The notes under the pieces: generated by a model
Databases searched by the model: none
The model's input: only the letters and a program-made list of their open reading frames with translations
Told to the model about the DNA's origin: nothing
In this document: piece by piece, positions 15,959 to 23,986 of the stretch
Numbering within the stretch: position 1 is the first letter of the stretch
How the letters are laid out: every line of letters begins with the position of its first letter
Made by a program: the position numbers and the translations under genes
Assembly: GCF_002797315.1 (NCBI RefSeq)
Contig: NZ_KZ454937.1
Location: forward strand, 27,439-91,438
DNA length: 64,000 bases
Direction: 5' to 3'
From: Bacillus sp. FJAT-44742
GTDB taxonomy: Bacteria > Bacillota > Bacilli > Bacillales > Marinococcaceae

Positions 15959-17992
15959 TTATTTTTTTGAGGTTCGGCTCATCAGCCAAAGGAAAAAAGG
16001 AGCCCCGATAATAGCAGCAACGATACCAGAAGGGATTTCTTTCGGAGCTAAAATCATTCTTCCGATCATGTCTGCATTGACAAGCAGAGTAGCTCCGAGT
16101 ACGAGAGACACGGGTAAAACCTTCCGGTGTTCTCCGCCCACGAGAAGTCTAGCTAAATGGGGAGCAACTAATCCGACAAAACCAATGGTCCCCACAGCTG
16201 CAACAGCCATGGCTGCAGAAAATGTGGCGAGTATGATAGCTATCCATCTTATGGTAGATACACGAATACCCAGTCCTATAGCTGTGTTATCTCCTAGTGA
16301 GAGGATATCTAATTGATGCATTAAAAACACGGCTGTCGGAATCAGAATAAATACAGGCCATATAAGAAATTGCAGGAGTTCTGAAAAGCCAGTGGCGTAG
16401 GTACTGCCCGACAGCCAAGTTAGAGCAGAAGCGGCATTCATGTTAGATCGCGTAATAAGGATTTGTGTGACCGCACCTCCTGCTGCAGAAATAGCAATTC
16501 CGATCAATGCTAAAACAGAAGGCTGAAATTGAGTTTTCCAAGAGAAAAACAAAACAATTCCTGTAGCGATAAAAGCTCCAACAATGGCTCCAACGGGCAG
16601 CCAGCTGATAGACAGGCCACTGAACAAAAAGAGGATTGATAAAGCTCCTACCCCTGCCCCCGCTGTTACGCCAATTACGGAAGGATCAGCAAGGGGATTT
16701 CGTAAGATGCCTTGGAAAAGCAATCCGCTTAAAGCAAGAAGGATGCCGGCAAAGAGGGCGGATAATACTCGCCCAAGTCGCAACTCAATAATTATAAAAC
16801 GTTGCCCAGCATGTTCACTAGTTAATAAAGCGTTCCAGGTTGTTCCCCATTCAAATCCGTTACTTCCACCTGCCAAGGCAGCAAAAACACTTCCAAAAAG
16901 GAGAAGAATCGAAGCAGCTAAAATTACGGGATAGGGAAGAGAAAAAGATAGTTTAGCTGGTAATACAGACTCTTTCGTTCCACTTCCAAAAAAGTTTTTA
17001 CGGTGACGAAGAATTAGCCATATCAGAAAGGGGCCTCCAATTAAGGCTGTGACTGAACCTACGGGCAGCTCGCGCAACGAAGGATCGAGAAAGCGACCAA
17101 AGATATCAGCGGCAAGCAGCAGGTTTGCGCCGTATAACATAGAGCCCGGTATTAGCAATCCATGAAGTTGAATTCCCACGAGACGGATTAAGTGGGGAGC
17201 AATGATTCCGATAAATGCAATTGGACCAGCAACACTTACAACCAGTGCAGTTAAACCCACTGCTGAAAAAAACATTATTGTTTGGGTGAAGCGAACGTTT
17301 TCGCCTAAGGATTTTGCCTGGTCTTGGCCGAGCAACAACAGATCCATTTTTTTTGTTAGCAAAAGAATCACAATCGAAACCATAGCAAGCCAGGGGAGGA
17401 TAAATTGTATGCCATACCAGTCTTGTTGTACTAATGTCCCATTTCCCCACAAAAACAAGCCGGCGGTCTCATACTCAAAAAAGATTTGAAGGGTTGCCGT
17501 AAAGGACGAAAACATTAAGGTTAGAACCATACCAGCCAGAGCCATCCGGACCGGGGTAGCTAAATGACCGCCAGCCATAAAAAAGACGAGCAATGCTGCA
17601 ATAGATCCACCTAGAAAAGCTAAGAAAAAACCAGAGCCGGGAAGCCAGGCAGGAGCAAATACAGCCCCAGCTACAACAAAAAAATAAGCGCCTGCATGAA
17701 CACCGAGCGTACTTGGAGCTGCCAAGGGGTTTTTGGTTAGGGTTTGAAAGATAACCCCCGCTCCAGCAAGCGCAGCCCCCGCTAATAAGCCAAGGACAAT
17801 TCTAGGAAGGTAGATCGATCGGACAATATTATGCTGCAAGGAATGACCATTTTGAAAGAGTGCTTCCCAAACCGTTTGCCAGGTCATAGCGGCAGCACTC
17901 TGAGAAAGATGAATAAAGGCAAGGAAAAACAAGAGGGCTGTTCCTCCACCAAAGAGAAGAACAGCCTTTTTTCTATAGGATAGAGGTTTCAT
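15959..17992 (-). CDS. fhuB: Fused FecCD-type siderophore permease (FhuB-like)
   Basis: At 677 residues this is about twice a normal FecCD permease. It contains two tandem halves, residues ~1-340 and ~350-677, each with about 9-10 membrane segments. Each half repeats the family blocks: RLPRIVLGLLAGAALAGAG and, in the second, RLGRVLSALFAGILLALSG, plus AGPIAFIGIIAPHLIR and VGTIGFVGLVAPHLAR for the ATPase-coupling helix. This is the FhuB arrangement. The single chain replaces a heterodimeric channel. It lies 3 bases after the binding-protein gene in the same operon. Confidence 0.93.
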   Translation of the reverse strand: MKPLSYRKKAVLLFGGGTALLFFLAFIHLSQSAAAMTWQTVWEALFQNGHSLQHNIVRSIYLPRIVLGLLAGAALAGAGVIFQTLTKNPLAAPSTLGVHAGAYFFVVAGAVFAPAWLPGSGFFLAFLGGSIAALLVFFMAGGHLATPVRMALAGMVLTLMFSSFTATLQIFFEYETAGLFLWGNGTLVQQDWYGIQFILPWLAMVSIVILLLTKKMDLLLLGQDQAKSLGENVRFTQTIMFFSAVGLTALVVSVAGPIAFIGIIAPHLIRLVGIQLHGLLIPGSMLYGANLLLAADIFGRFLDPSLRELPVGSVTALIGGPFLIWLILRHRKNFFGSGTKESVLPAKLSFSLPYPVILAASILLLFGSVFAALAGGSNGFEWGTTWNALLTSEHAGQRFIIIELRLGRVLSALFAGILLALSGLLFQGILRNPLADPSVIGVTAGAGVGALSILFLFSGLSISWLPVGAIVGAFIATGIVLFFSWKTQFQPSVLALIGIAISAAGGAVTQILITRSNMNAASALTWLSGSTYATGFSELLQFLIWPVFILIPTAVFLMHQLDILSLGDNTAIGLGIRVSTIRWIAIILATFSAAMAVAAVGTIGFVGLVAPHLARLLVGGEHRKVLPVSLVLGATLLVNADMIGRMILAPKEIPSGIVAAIIGAPFFLWLMSRTSKK

Positions 17993-17995
17993 GGT

Positions 17996-19021
17996 TTACT
18001 CTCCTGTTAGAGCCTCTACGACTTGTTCAGCAAACACCTCAGCAGCAAGAGGTCCTCCGAATGTCCATGTGTCCCCAGGTAGGGCATGTGTACGGTCTTC
18101 TTGTACAAAATTCAATTCTTCCCAAACCGGATTGCCGGCTAGTTGATTTTCGAATACGTTGTCATCCTCTTGAACGATGTAAAGGAATTCAGCATCCTCA
18201 TAGGGTTCAAGGTTTTCTACTCCAGTTTCACTAAACCCATAAACCTCAAAGGTCTCTTCATCAAAGGCATTTTCGAGTCCGATATGTTCCATGATTTGGA
18301 CGGCCATGGAATTATCCGTGAACAAACGAACGGTTGCATTTTCATTGGCGCTAAAAGCCTGAGACAGTAATACTTCAGTGCCTGTAAGATTGTCATCAGC
18401 AAGCAGACCCTCTAATTCATCGTAGGATGCATGTAAATCAGAAAGGACTTCTTCTGCTTGATCTTCTCTGTCTACAGCAGTGGCAATCTCTTTAAATGTG
18501 GTTTCCATTTCTTCATATTGATCACCCTCTCCTTCTTCAGGATAAGGTTCAAATAGTAAGGTAGGGGCAATGTTATTTAACTCATCACTAATTCCTTCAT
18601 GACGTGAGGCAGCAGTAATAATTAAATCAGGCTCAAGCTGAGCAATCTCTTCTAAGCTGGGCTCTTGCCTTGTGCCCACATCAACCGTATCTTCGGAAAG
18701 CTCGGGCTCTATGTTTACCCAGTCGTTATATCCTTCAATATCAGCAACCCCAGCAGGCTGAACGTCAAGGGCAAGTAGGTCTTCAGCATAGACCCATTCA
18801 AGAACGACAATCGTTTCAGGAACTTCCTCTAACTCTTTTTCACCTGTAGCGTCCTCCACCTTGATACCTTCATTGGCTGTATTTTCTTCGTTCGTATCAA
18901 GATTCTCCGTCTCTTCTTGATTCTGTTCTTCGGGTTCTTGATCAATACCTTGTTCTTCCCCGCAAGCAGAGAGCAACAATGATGCAAGAACCCCGACAGT
19001 TACACTAGTATGTATACGCAT
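17996..19021 (-). CDS. Ferric-siderophore-binding lipoprotein (FhuD/FecB-like)
   Basis: This 341-residue extracytoplasmic solute-binding protein is lipid-anchored at Cys20 (LLLSAC). A very acidic, low-complexity linker of Glu/Asn/Thr follows (~21-65), then a periplasmic-binding fold with VPETIVVLEWVYAEDLLAL and LEEIAQLEPDLIITAA. The acidic surface fits a halophile or alkaliphile. Start 19021 is chosen because GAGAGGAG lies 7 bases upstream; a longer frame to 19063 reads into the Fur box. It is co-transcribed with the fused permease. Confidence 0.9.
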   Translation of the reverse strand: MRIHTSVTVGVLASLLLSACGEEQGIDQEPEEQNQEETENLDTNEENTANEGIKVEDATGEKELEEVPETIVVLEWVYAEDLLALDVQPAGVADIEGYNDWVNIEPELSEDTVDVGTRQEPSLEEIAQLEPDLIITAASRHEGISDELNNIAPTLLFEPYPEEGEGDQYEEMETTFKEIATAVDREDQAEEVLSDLHASYDELEGLLADDNLTGTEVLLSQAFSANENATVRLFTDNSMAVQIMEHIGLENAFDEETFEVYGFSETGVENLEPYEDAEFLYIVQEDDNVFENQLAGNPVWEELNFVQEDRTHALPGDTWTFGGPLAAEVFAEQVVEALTGE

Positions 19022-19042
19022 AGGTAATCTCCTCTCTTTTTT

Positions 19043-19062
19043 GATAAAGATTTTCATTATCA
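19043..19062 (-). promoter_or_regulatory. Fur box upstream of binding-protein gene
   Basis: Read on the minus strand, TGATAATGAAAATCTTTATCA resembles overlapping Fur half-sites. It lies 20-40 bases before the ATG at 19021. It is less perfect than the boxes at 5772 and 14217. Confidence 0.65.
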
Positions 19063-19201
19063 ATTAGATGGTACTATGACAAAAGTAGACAAGTCAATGA
19101 TGTTTCTATCTGTAAAATATATACATAAATAGAATGTAAAAAAATTTATGATTTATTAGGGTGACTACCTTTCTCCTAGTTATTTATAATTTAATTTCTA
19201 T

Positions 19202-19216
19202 TGAAAATCATTATCA
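19202..19216 (+). promoter_or_regulatory. Fur box upstream of a broken iron-transport gene
   Basis: TGAAAATCATTATCA matches the 7-1-7 Fur box with one mismatch in the left arm. It lies about 40 bases upstream of the pseudogene at 19255. Confidence 0.7.
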
Positions 19217-19254
19217 ATTAAGTAATTGAAAAGAATGCTTATGTTAATGGGGCT

Positions 19255-19480
19255 TTGCTTTTGGCCAAGGTTGCTTGTAGTCAAGATGAGCAAGCGGTAG
19301 CTGCAGAGGAAGAAATAGAAATTAATGAGAACGAGGTAGAAGAAACAGAGGAAGATGCAAATGACTTAGATGGAGAACTAGTGGTATGTTCAGCTCGGGC
19401 CGAGCAATTTGTACAAGAACTTCTTAACAAATTTTCAGAAGAGACAGGGACTGAGGTTCAAGCTCTCCATAAAGCAAAAC
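19255..19480 (+). pseudogene. Remnant of a ferric-iron ABC transporter binding lipoprotein
   Basis: The frame begins in a lipoprotein-like segment (LAKVACSQDE), followed by an acidic linker. ELVVCSARAEQFVQELLNKF then SEETGTEVQAL is the N-terminal block of FutA/AfuA/FbpA-type Fe3+-binding proteins (usually LVVYSAR.EQF...L..F...TGIEV). After about residue 72 the similarity stops. The frame continues as unrelated sequence to a stop at 19605. No proper signal-peptide start remains. It is a decayed 5' stump still preceded by a Fur box. Confidence 0.75.
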
Positions 19481-19611
19481 CAGGTAAAAGAAGAACCATA
19501 CCGGCTTTTCAAGTAGGCTTTTTTGAATTCTGTTATTTTCATAAGTGCGCCAAAACTATCTGGCTTGATTTTGTTTTCCTGAAAAAAACTAAGAAACTAA
19601 GGTGAAAATAC

Positions 19612-19680
19612 AAAAGACGCACCTTTCTTATCTGTGCGTCCTTTGTATAGAAAGGTCCTTTTTTGCCTTTCTATACAAAT
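19612..19680. terminator. Two adjacent hairpins
   Basis: GACGCAC (19616-19622) pairs with GTGCGTC (19634-19640). Immediately after, TTTGTATAGAAAGG (19642-19655) pairs perfectly with CCTTTCTATACAAA (19666-19679) around a T-rich loop. The pair probably acts as termination or mRNA-processing structure after the pseudogene. The second stem lacks a T-run on the plus strand. Confidence 0.55.
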
Positions 19681-19782
19681 TACAGAAAATACATACACGC
19701 CTTCCTTACCTGCACATTCAAATCCACATGTGGCTGAGTACTCTAAAAGTATATCTTGCGAAGGCAGGAAGGGGGGATTTAT

Positions 19783-19875
19783 ATGTCCTTTGGATACGAT
19801 AGTGGTTTTGCTTTAATCGTGGTGCTCTTCATCCTTTTAGTCATTATTGGAGCCGCGGCTGTCAGACGCTATTAA
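19783..19875 (+). CDS. YjcZ-family small sporulation-associated membrane peptide
   Basis: This 30-residue peptide, MSFGYDSGFALIVVLFILLV then IIGAAAVRRY, matches the short YjcZ/YjcZ-like sporulation peptides of bacilli (MSFG..GFALIVVLFILLIIVG). It has one membrane segment over residues 8-26. AGGAAGGGGGGA provides the ribosome binding site. Function is unknown; related peptides are seen in spores or mother-cell membranes. Confidence 0.8.
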   Translation: MSFGYDSGFALIVVLFILLVIIGAAAVRRY

Positions 19876-20284
19876 AAAAGACTAGTTATGTAATATTCGT
19901 CCGTGGACAGTTTATCCAGACATTGCCTCCTTTAACATTAAGGCTTAGGTCTATACCTTTGCCTTTTTATTGTTACTAAACACGGAATTTGAGAAATCAA
20001 GATAGCCGAATAACCAATTTCGCCTTCTCCTAGGGAAGAGAGGGGGGACACTTTTACCAAGTTGTCTCACAATTTATGTACTAGGAAGGAACTTACCGCA
20101 ATTAAGTTCAAGTAAACTGTTTTTGCTTTCCTTTACAAAACATAATGTATTTCAGTATGTACATACTAATTGAAGATTTGTTGTCTGAATAGTGGGAAAA
20201 TTGTCACCGATAGAAGAATATAACTCCAAGCGGGAATGTTAATGCTTTTTAGGGGGAAATAAGGAAAAAATTAGAGGTGATGGG
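19876..20284. other. Intergenic region
   Basis: About 410 bases. AAGGC and GCCTT flanking a short loop near 19940-19972, followed by TTTTTATTG, make a weak terminator for the peptide gene. Nothing else is supported. Confidence 0.4.
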
Positions 20285-20679
20285 ATGGGCGATAACGTGT
20301 TGTTTGGTTTTCTCCTTCCTTGGGTATTTGGAGCATTCCTCATTCCTTTATACAAAAGATAAACAACTAGTGATTAAAACGATTCCTATCGGTATCATTA
20401 TATCCTTCTTCATGAAAAAATATCGTTCGATTTACCCTTTAAACCTTGGTTACTTTCCGGTTGTAGCTAGCTTGATGATTTACTGGAATCAACAAAGTTT
20501 TTTGTCCCGTAGCACAGATATTATATTGTTTACTGTCCTTTCATCCGATCGTTGAGCTTCTTGCTGTTGCAGTAGGGAAACTGGAATATAAAGACGGATG
20601 GAATATTTATAAGACCCTTTTGTCTTATTTCATTCCTTGTTCTCTCATAGAGCTTTACTACGGGCGAGTGAAAGCTTGA
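20285..20679 (+). pseudogene. CBO0543-like membrane protein, frameshifted
   Basis: AGAGGTG and an ATG at 20285 start a membrane protein (MGDNVLFGFLLPWVFGAFLI) that stops after 25 codons. Translation resumes one frame over from 20358 (DKQLVIKTIPIGIIISFF), removing one A from the AAAA run. It shifts again near 20547 into ELLAVAVGKLEYKDGWNIY, ending at 20679. Joined, the three pieces give about 130 residues with 4-5 membrane segments, similar in pattern to CBO0543-type proteins. Two independent shifts argue against sequencing error. Confidence 0.65.
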
Positions 20680-20826
20680 GTATTAGACATTAATAAAGGA
20701 CTTAATACAAAGTAAGCTTCTCCATTAAAGGGGACAATAATACGTCTGTCATGGATAAGAAATATCCTTAGCTATAGGATATTTTTTAAACAACTACAAA
20801 CTCTATTTTTTAGGAGGTGAAGAAAC

Positions 20827-21195
20827 ATGGTAAATCATAACCATTCCAATAACAACCAAAGTAAACAGGATCAGCAAAATCAACAAGGTCTTCAAAATCA
20901 ACAAGGTCTTCAAAATCAACAGTACCAACAGCAAAACCAACAGAACCAACAAAATCAACAAAATCAACAGTACCAACAGCAAAATGGAGGACAAGGTTTT
21001 GCAAACACCGTAAAAAACGGAACTGACGTCGTGTTTGATGCAGCACAAAACACTCTCCAAGCAACTGAAAATATTGCAATGAATGTGGTCGATCAGACGG
21101 CTCAAGCAGTTACCAAAACAGCAAATTCTGTTAGAAATGGTGAGGCTGGCCAACAAAATCGTCAACAACAAAACCAACAAAATAATAATCAATAA
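20827..21195 (+). CDS. Gln/Asn-rich low-complexity protein, 122 aa
   Basis: A strong TAGGAGGTG site and ATG begin a protein with two Q/N-rich arms. Residues ~5-58 contain imperfect QNQQ and GLQNQQ/YQQQ repeats. The last ~20 residues are again QQNRQQQNQQ. They enclose a normal helical core (~60-100: FANTVKNGTDVVFDAAQNTL, then a second similar amphipathic segment). There is no signal peptide. The core spacing resembles amphipathic coiled or LEA-like segments. A terminator follows. I recognise no family; spore-coat, stress or phase-separating roles are all possible. Confidence 0.65.
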   Translation: MVNHNHSNNNQSKQDQQNQQGLQNQQGLQNQQYQQQNQQNQQNQQNQQYQQQNGGQGFANTVKNGTDVVFDAAQNTLQATENIAMNVVDQTAQAVTKTANSVRNGEAGQQNRQQQNQQNNNQ

Positions 21196-21212
21196 CCAAA
21201 AACAATAAACCA

Positions 21213-21240
21213 AGAAGCCACTGTTTGGCTTCTTTTTATT
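21213..21240 (+). terminator. Rho-independent terminator
   Basis: AGAAGCCA, short loop, TTGGCTTCT followed by TTTTTATT. It ends the Q/N-rich gene transcript. Confidence 0.8.
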
Positions 21241-21459
21241 GCTTATTTTAGGGAGTGAAGCTTTAGTATTTTTTCTAACGGTTATCAGCGAAAGGGTCTA
21301 CAAATTAAAGAGGTACATTACATAAATCTTTCCCAAAATCTTTATAACGAGTATCTGTGGATGTCACAGATATAGTTCTCTTCATTACTTAATATATAAA
21401 TTTTGTTAGTTTCAAATGTAGTATTGTCACTACGATGAGGATCAATATAGAGTATTTAA

Positions 21460-21802
21460 GGTAGAACATGCCCGACGTTCCAAGGATATGACGCTAAGTG
21501 GGTATTGGGAGTTTCCCGACGGAAAAGTTGAAGAAAACGAATCGCTGGAAGAGGCATTGATACGTGAAATCAAAGAAGAACTTCACTGTGACATTGAGGT
21601 GGGAAAAAAGATCCATAGTTCCACTCATCAAGGTGGAGAGTTTCGCTTTCTCTTTCACAGCTTTTCTTGTTGAATTCGTGAGGGAGAGCCAACAGCTCAG
21701 GAGCATGAGGAAATACGTTGGATGCCCCTCTCACGCCTTGCCACCTTAACCTGGGCACCCGCTGATCTACCGACCATTGATGTGTTATTGGCTGAATTGT
21801 AA
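21460..21802 (+). pseudogene. MutT/Nudix hydrolase remnant
   Basis: Two frames carry Nudix pieces. The first gives SKDMTLSGYWEFPDGKVEEN then SLEEALIREIKEELHCDI, a nearly intact Nudix box (G-x5-E-x7-REIKEEL), and stops at 21673 after SFSC. The second picks up at about 21677 as EGEPTAQEHEEIRWMPLSRL and ends LPTIDVLLAEL at 21802. The N-terminal strand is not readable in one frame. It resembles an 8-oxo-dGTP diphosphatase broken by frameshift. Its end overlaps the convergent HNH gene by 18 bases. Confidence 0.75.
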
Positions 21803-22615
21803 TTCTTTTTCTTTGATATGGTTTTCGAGGTTGTGGTTAAACTCTTCTGCATCCTGACTGTAATGTGCTCGTCGGTGGCAATTGGGGCAAATAGCGGCCA
21901 CAAATTCAGGATGATCGGGTCCTCCATCGGATAATCTATTGATGTGATGCACCTCAAGGAAAGGGGTTCCTTCTTTATTCACAAAGGGAGCTTCTTTACC
22001 ACATGCCTCGCAAAAGCCCGCTGCCCGCTGCAAGGCATACAGTTTAATCGCTGCCGCTCTTTTGCGTACCACAACTTTTCTTTCCCTTTTATCACTCTCT
22101 ACGCTGGCATGATGTTTTGCTATGTCTCGAAGCGTCTCTAAAGAAGCAGCGTTGGTTGGAAACTCCTCGACTCTTTCTTCATTCTCTGTGATGCTGTGAA
22201 CCCTTTCTAAATGAAAGACGATCGCTTGCCTGTCTTTTTGATCGAAATCCTTCCCAGTGACAATTTCATGGCCTATACATATCATTTCATCTACAAATTC
22301 TACGATTCCTTGCTTTACATACTTGAATAAGTAGAGGGTTTTGTTACGGAGAACGTGGTCACGGATCGCTTTATTTCCTTTGGTGAAAGCCATATCTCCT
22401 CTTTGTCCCTCACCTGTGTAGTAATAAACCATTTGATCCTCGTCCCACCCATCCTTGTATCCATAATCTTTTCCGCTGTGCCCCGTAAAAATAAAAATAA
22501 ACGGATACTGGCTGGGAGTAGATATCCCTCCTTGTTCTTGCCCTTTATACAGTTGATGAATATCTCTTCTTCTATATCGTTTTCCCTTTATAAATACTTC
22601 GCTTTTCCTTATCAT
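21785..22615 (-). CDS. HNH endonuclease with ScoMcrA-like SRA domain (type IV restriction candidate)
   Basis: This 276-residue protein has two parts. Residues ~10-115 (YRRRDIHQLYKG, STPSQYPFIFIFTG, YYYTGEGQRGDMAFTKGNKA) resemble the SRA-like modified-base-reading domain of ScoMcrA-type enzymes. Residues ~195-265 are an HNH nuclease with paired CxxC zinc ligands (CEACG, CPNCH) and the catalytic LEVHHINRLSDGG. Known relatives cut modified DNA (type IV). Start 22615 is chosen because GAGGAGGAG lies just upstream; ATG 22630 would put that site inside the gene. It is divergent from a second nuclease-fold gene. Confidence 0.8.
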   Translation of the reverse strand: MIRKSEVFIKGKRYRRRDIHQLYKGQEQGGISTPSQYPFIFIFTGHSGKDYGYKDGWDEDQMVYYYTGEGQRGDMAFTKGNKAIRDHVLRNKTLYLFKYVKQGIVEFVDEMICIGHEIVTGKDFDQKDRQAIVFHLERVHSITENEERVEEFPTNAASLETLRDIAKHHASVESDKRERKVVVRKRAAAIKLYALQRAAGFCEACGKEAPFVNKEGTPFLEVHHINRLSDGGPDHPEFVAAICPNCHRRAHYSQDAEEFNHNLENHIKEKELQFSQ

Positions 22616-22807
22616 TATTCTCCTCCTCATTTAGGTATTTGGGTAGACAAACCCTGAAAGAAACCGATCTAGTATTCTCCTATATTATACGGAAACATAG
22701 TTATTTTGTACCAAAGAAAGGTTTGTTTGCTATATAATGAAACGATGAATGTTTTGGTCGTTTTTAGGTGAGAAAACCAGAAAAAATAAGCAAGAGGAGG
22801 AAGAAAT

Positions 22808-23956
22808 ATGGCTTCCCTGTTGTCAGAACGGGTCAATGTCATCAGTTCCCTAGGCCTTACCTACAAAGAGGATATTGTGTCAAATTTACTGGTGGCTTTA
22901 CTCAATCACTCTGTTTCTTTCAGACGTTCTTTTCTTTCCACCGTAACCGAGATCAACGACATCGATACATATAACGTAGAAGCCGTCCCGCGGGTGACTA
23001 CTTCCAAAGGAGTCCCTGACATTGTGGTCGTTTTACACCATTCTCAGAAGACTCACCTTGTTTTGATTGAAAACAAACTGAGAGCTGAAGAAGGAACGGA
23101 ACAAACCCTTCGATATGCGAGTCGACAATGTGTGGATGAAGTAAAGAGGAATCCAAGAATAGGAATCCTCCAAAAAGAGGTCAAAGAGCATTTTGTTTTT
23201 CTCACCCTCGTGCCAGAATCCAGTATATCGAGTGACCAGTTCCGCCAAGTTACATACCAAGAAATACTTCAAGATGTGGACATCGAAGACATAGGATTAA
23301 GAATTCTATACGAGGATTTTGTTGAGAGTTTACGTCAGTTTTATTTTCAATCGAAGATTCAAGACAATGACCTCCTCTTCAATGTCTTTTCAGAGGAAAC
23401 GGAAGGTAAGATCCTGAAAACACGCTTCCGGCAACTAATGAATAGGATTGATACCTTTCCCCCAGGTCTTTTTTGCCGTAGTATTTCTAAAATTCGTGGT
23501 AGAGGGCATGCCGGGTATATTATGCAGTTTTCTAAAAAGCATTGGGTAGGAGGCATGGCACCAAAGGAAAACGGAACCTTTCAATTACGTGAGGATACGT
23601 TTGATATTCACCTTGAAGGTTCTTTGGATATTCAAAAGGGAGCTTTACTGCTTCCACTCCACTATGAAACGCGTCCGTATCTTCCCAAAAGGAAGATGGA
23701 AAAACAAGCGGAAGGACAGAAACACTATCTTGCCAAAAGAGAAAGGTTTAAAAAAGAAATCCATCAAAGAATTTGCTCTTTAGGAAGGGAAGACATGACT
23801 CCTTACCATGGCAGCAATCAAATTGTTCGTGTGAAAGTACCGATTCACAATCATATGACAGTAAAAGAATGGAAGGAAGAGCTTGTAGATTACTTATCGA
23901 TCCTTTCAAACCAAGTAGATGAAGCCCTTGTCGCCATGAAAACAAAAGAGAGATAA
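22808..23956 (+). CDS. PD-(D/E)XK nuclease-superfamily protein
   Basis: This 382-residue soluble protein contains GVPDIVVVL followed by HLVLIENKL (residues ~67-95), the Asp and Glu-x-Lys core of the PD-(D/E)XK fold. A preceding helix-rich segment and GTEQTLRYASRQ follow the usual layout of the PD-(D/E)XK family found in abortive or defence loci. The C-terminal ~180 residues are unassigned. GAGGAGGAAG precedes the ATG. Divergence from the HNH gene across 190 bases suggests a linked defence function, but no partner ATPase or methylase is present. Confidence 0.7.
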   Translation: MASLLSERVNVISSLGLTYKEDIVSNLLVALLNHSVSFRRSFLSTVTEINDIDTYNVEAVPRVTTSKGVPDIVVVLHHSQKTHLVLIENKLRAEEGTEQTLRYASRQCVDEVKRNPRIGILQKEVKEHFVFLTLVPESSISSDQFRQVTYQEILQDVDIEDIGLRILYEDFVESLRQFYFQSKIQDNDLLFNVFSEETEGKILKTRFRQLMNRIDTFPPGLFCRSISKIRGRGHAGYIMQFSKKHWVGGMAPKENGTFQLREDTFDIHLEGSLDIQKGALLLPLHYETRPYLPKRKMEKQAEGQKHYLAKRERFKKEIHQRICSLGREDMTPYHGSNQIVRVKVPIHNHMTVKEWKEELVDYLSILSNQVDEALVAMKTKER

Positions 23957-23986
23957 AAATGTAAAGAAGATAGGAGAAATAAGGCC

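Noticed and set aside
20803-21213. Long minus-strand frame rich in Leu/Val opposite the Q/N-rich gene
   Set aside because: It is the complement of CAA/CAG repeats, which read in reverse as Leu/Val codons; no ribosome site, while the plus-strand gene has a strong one.
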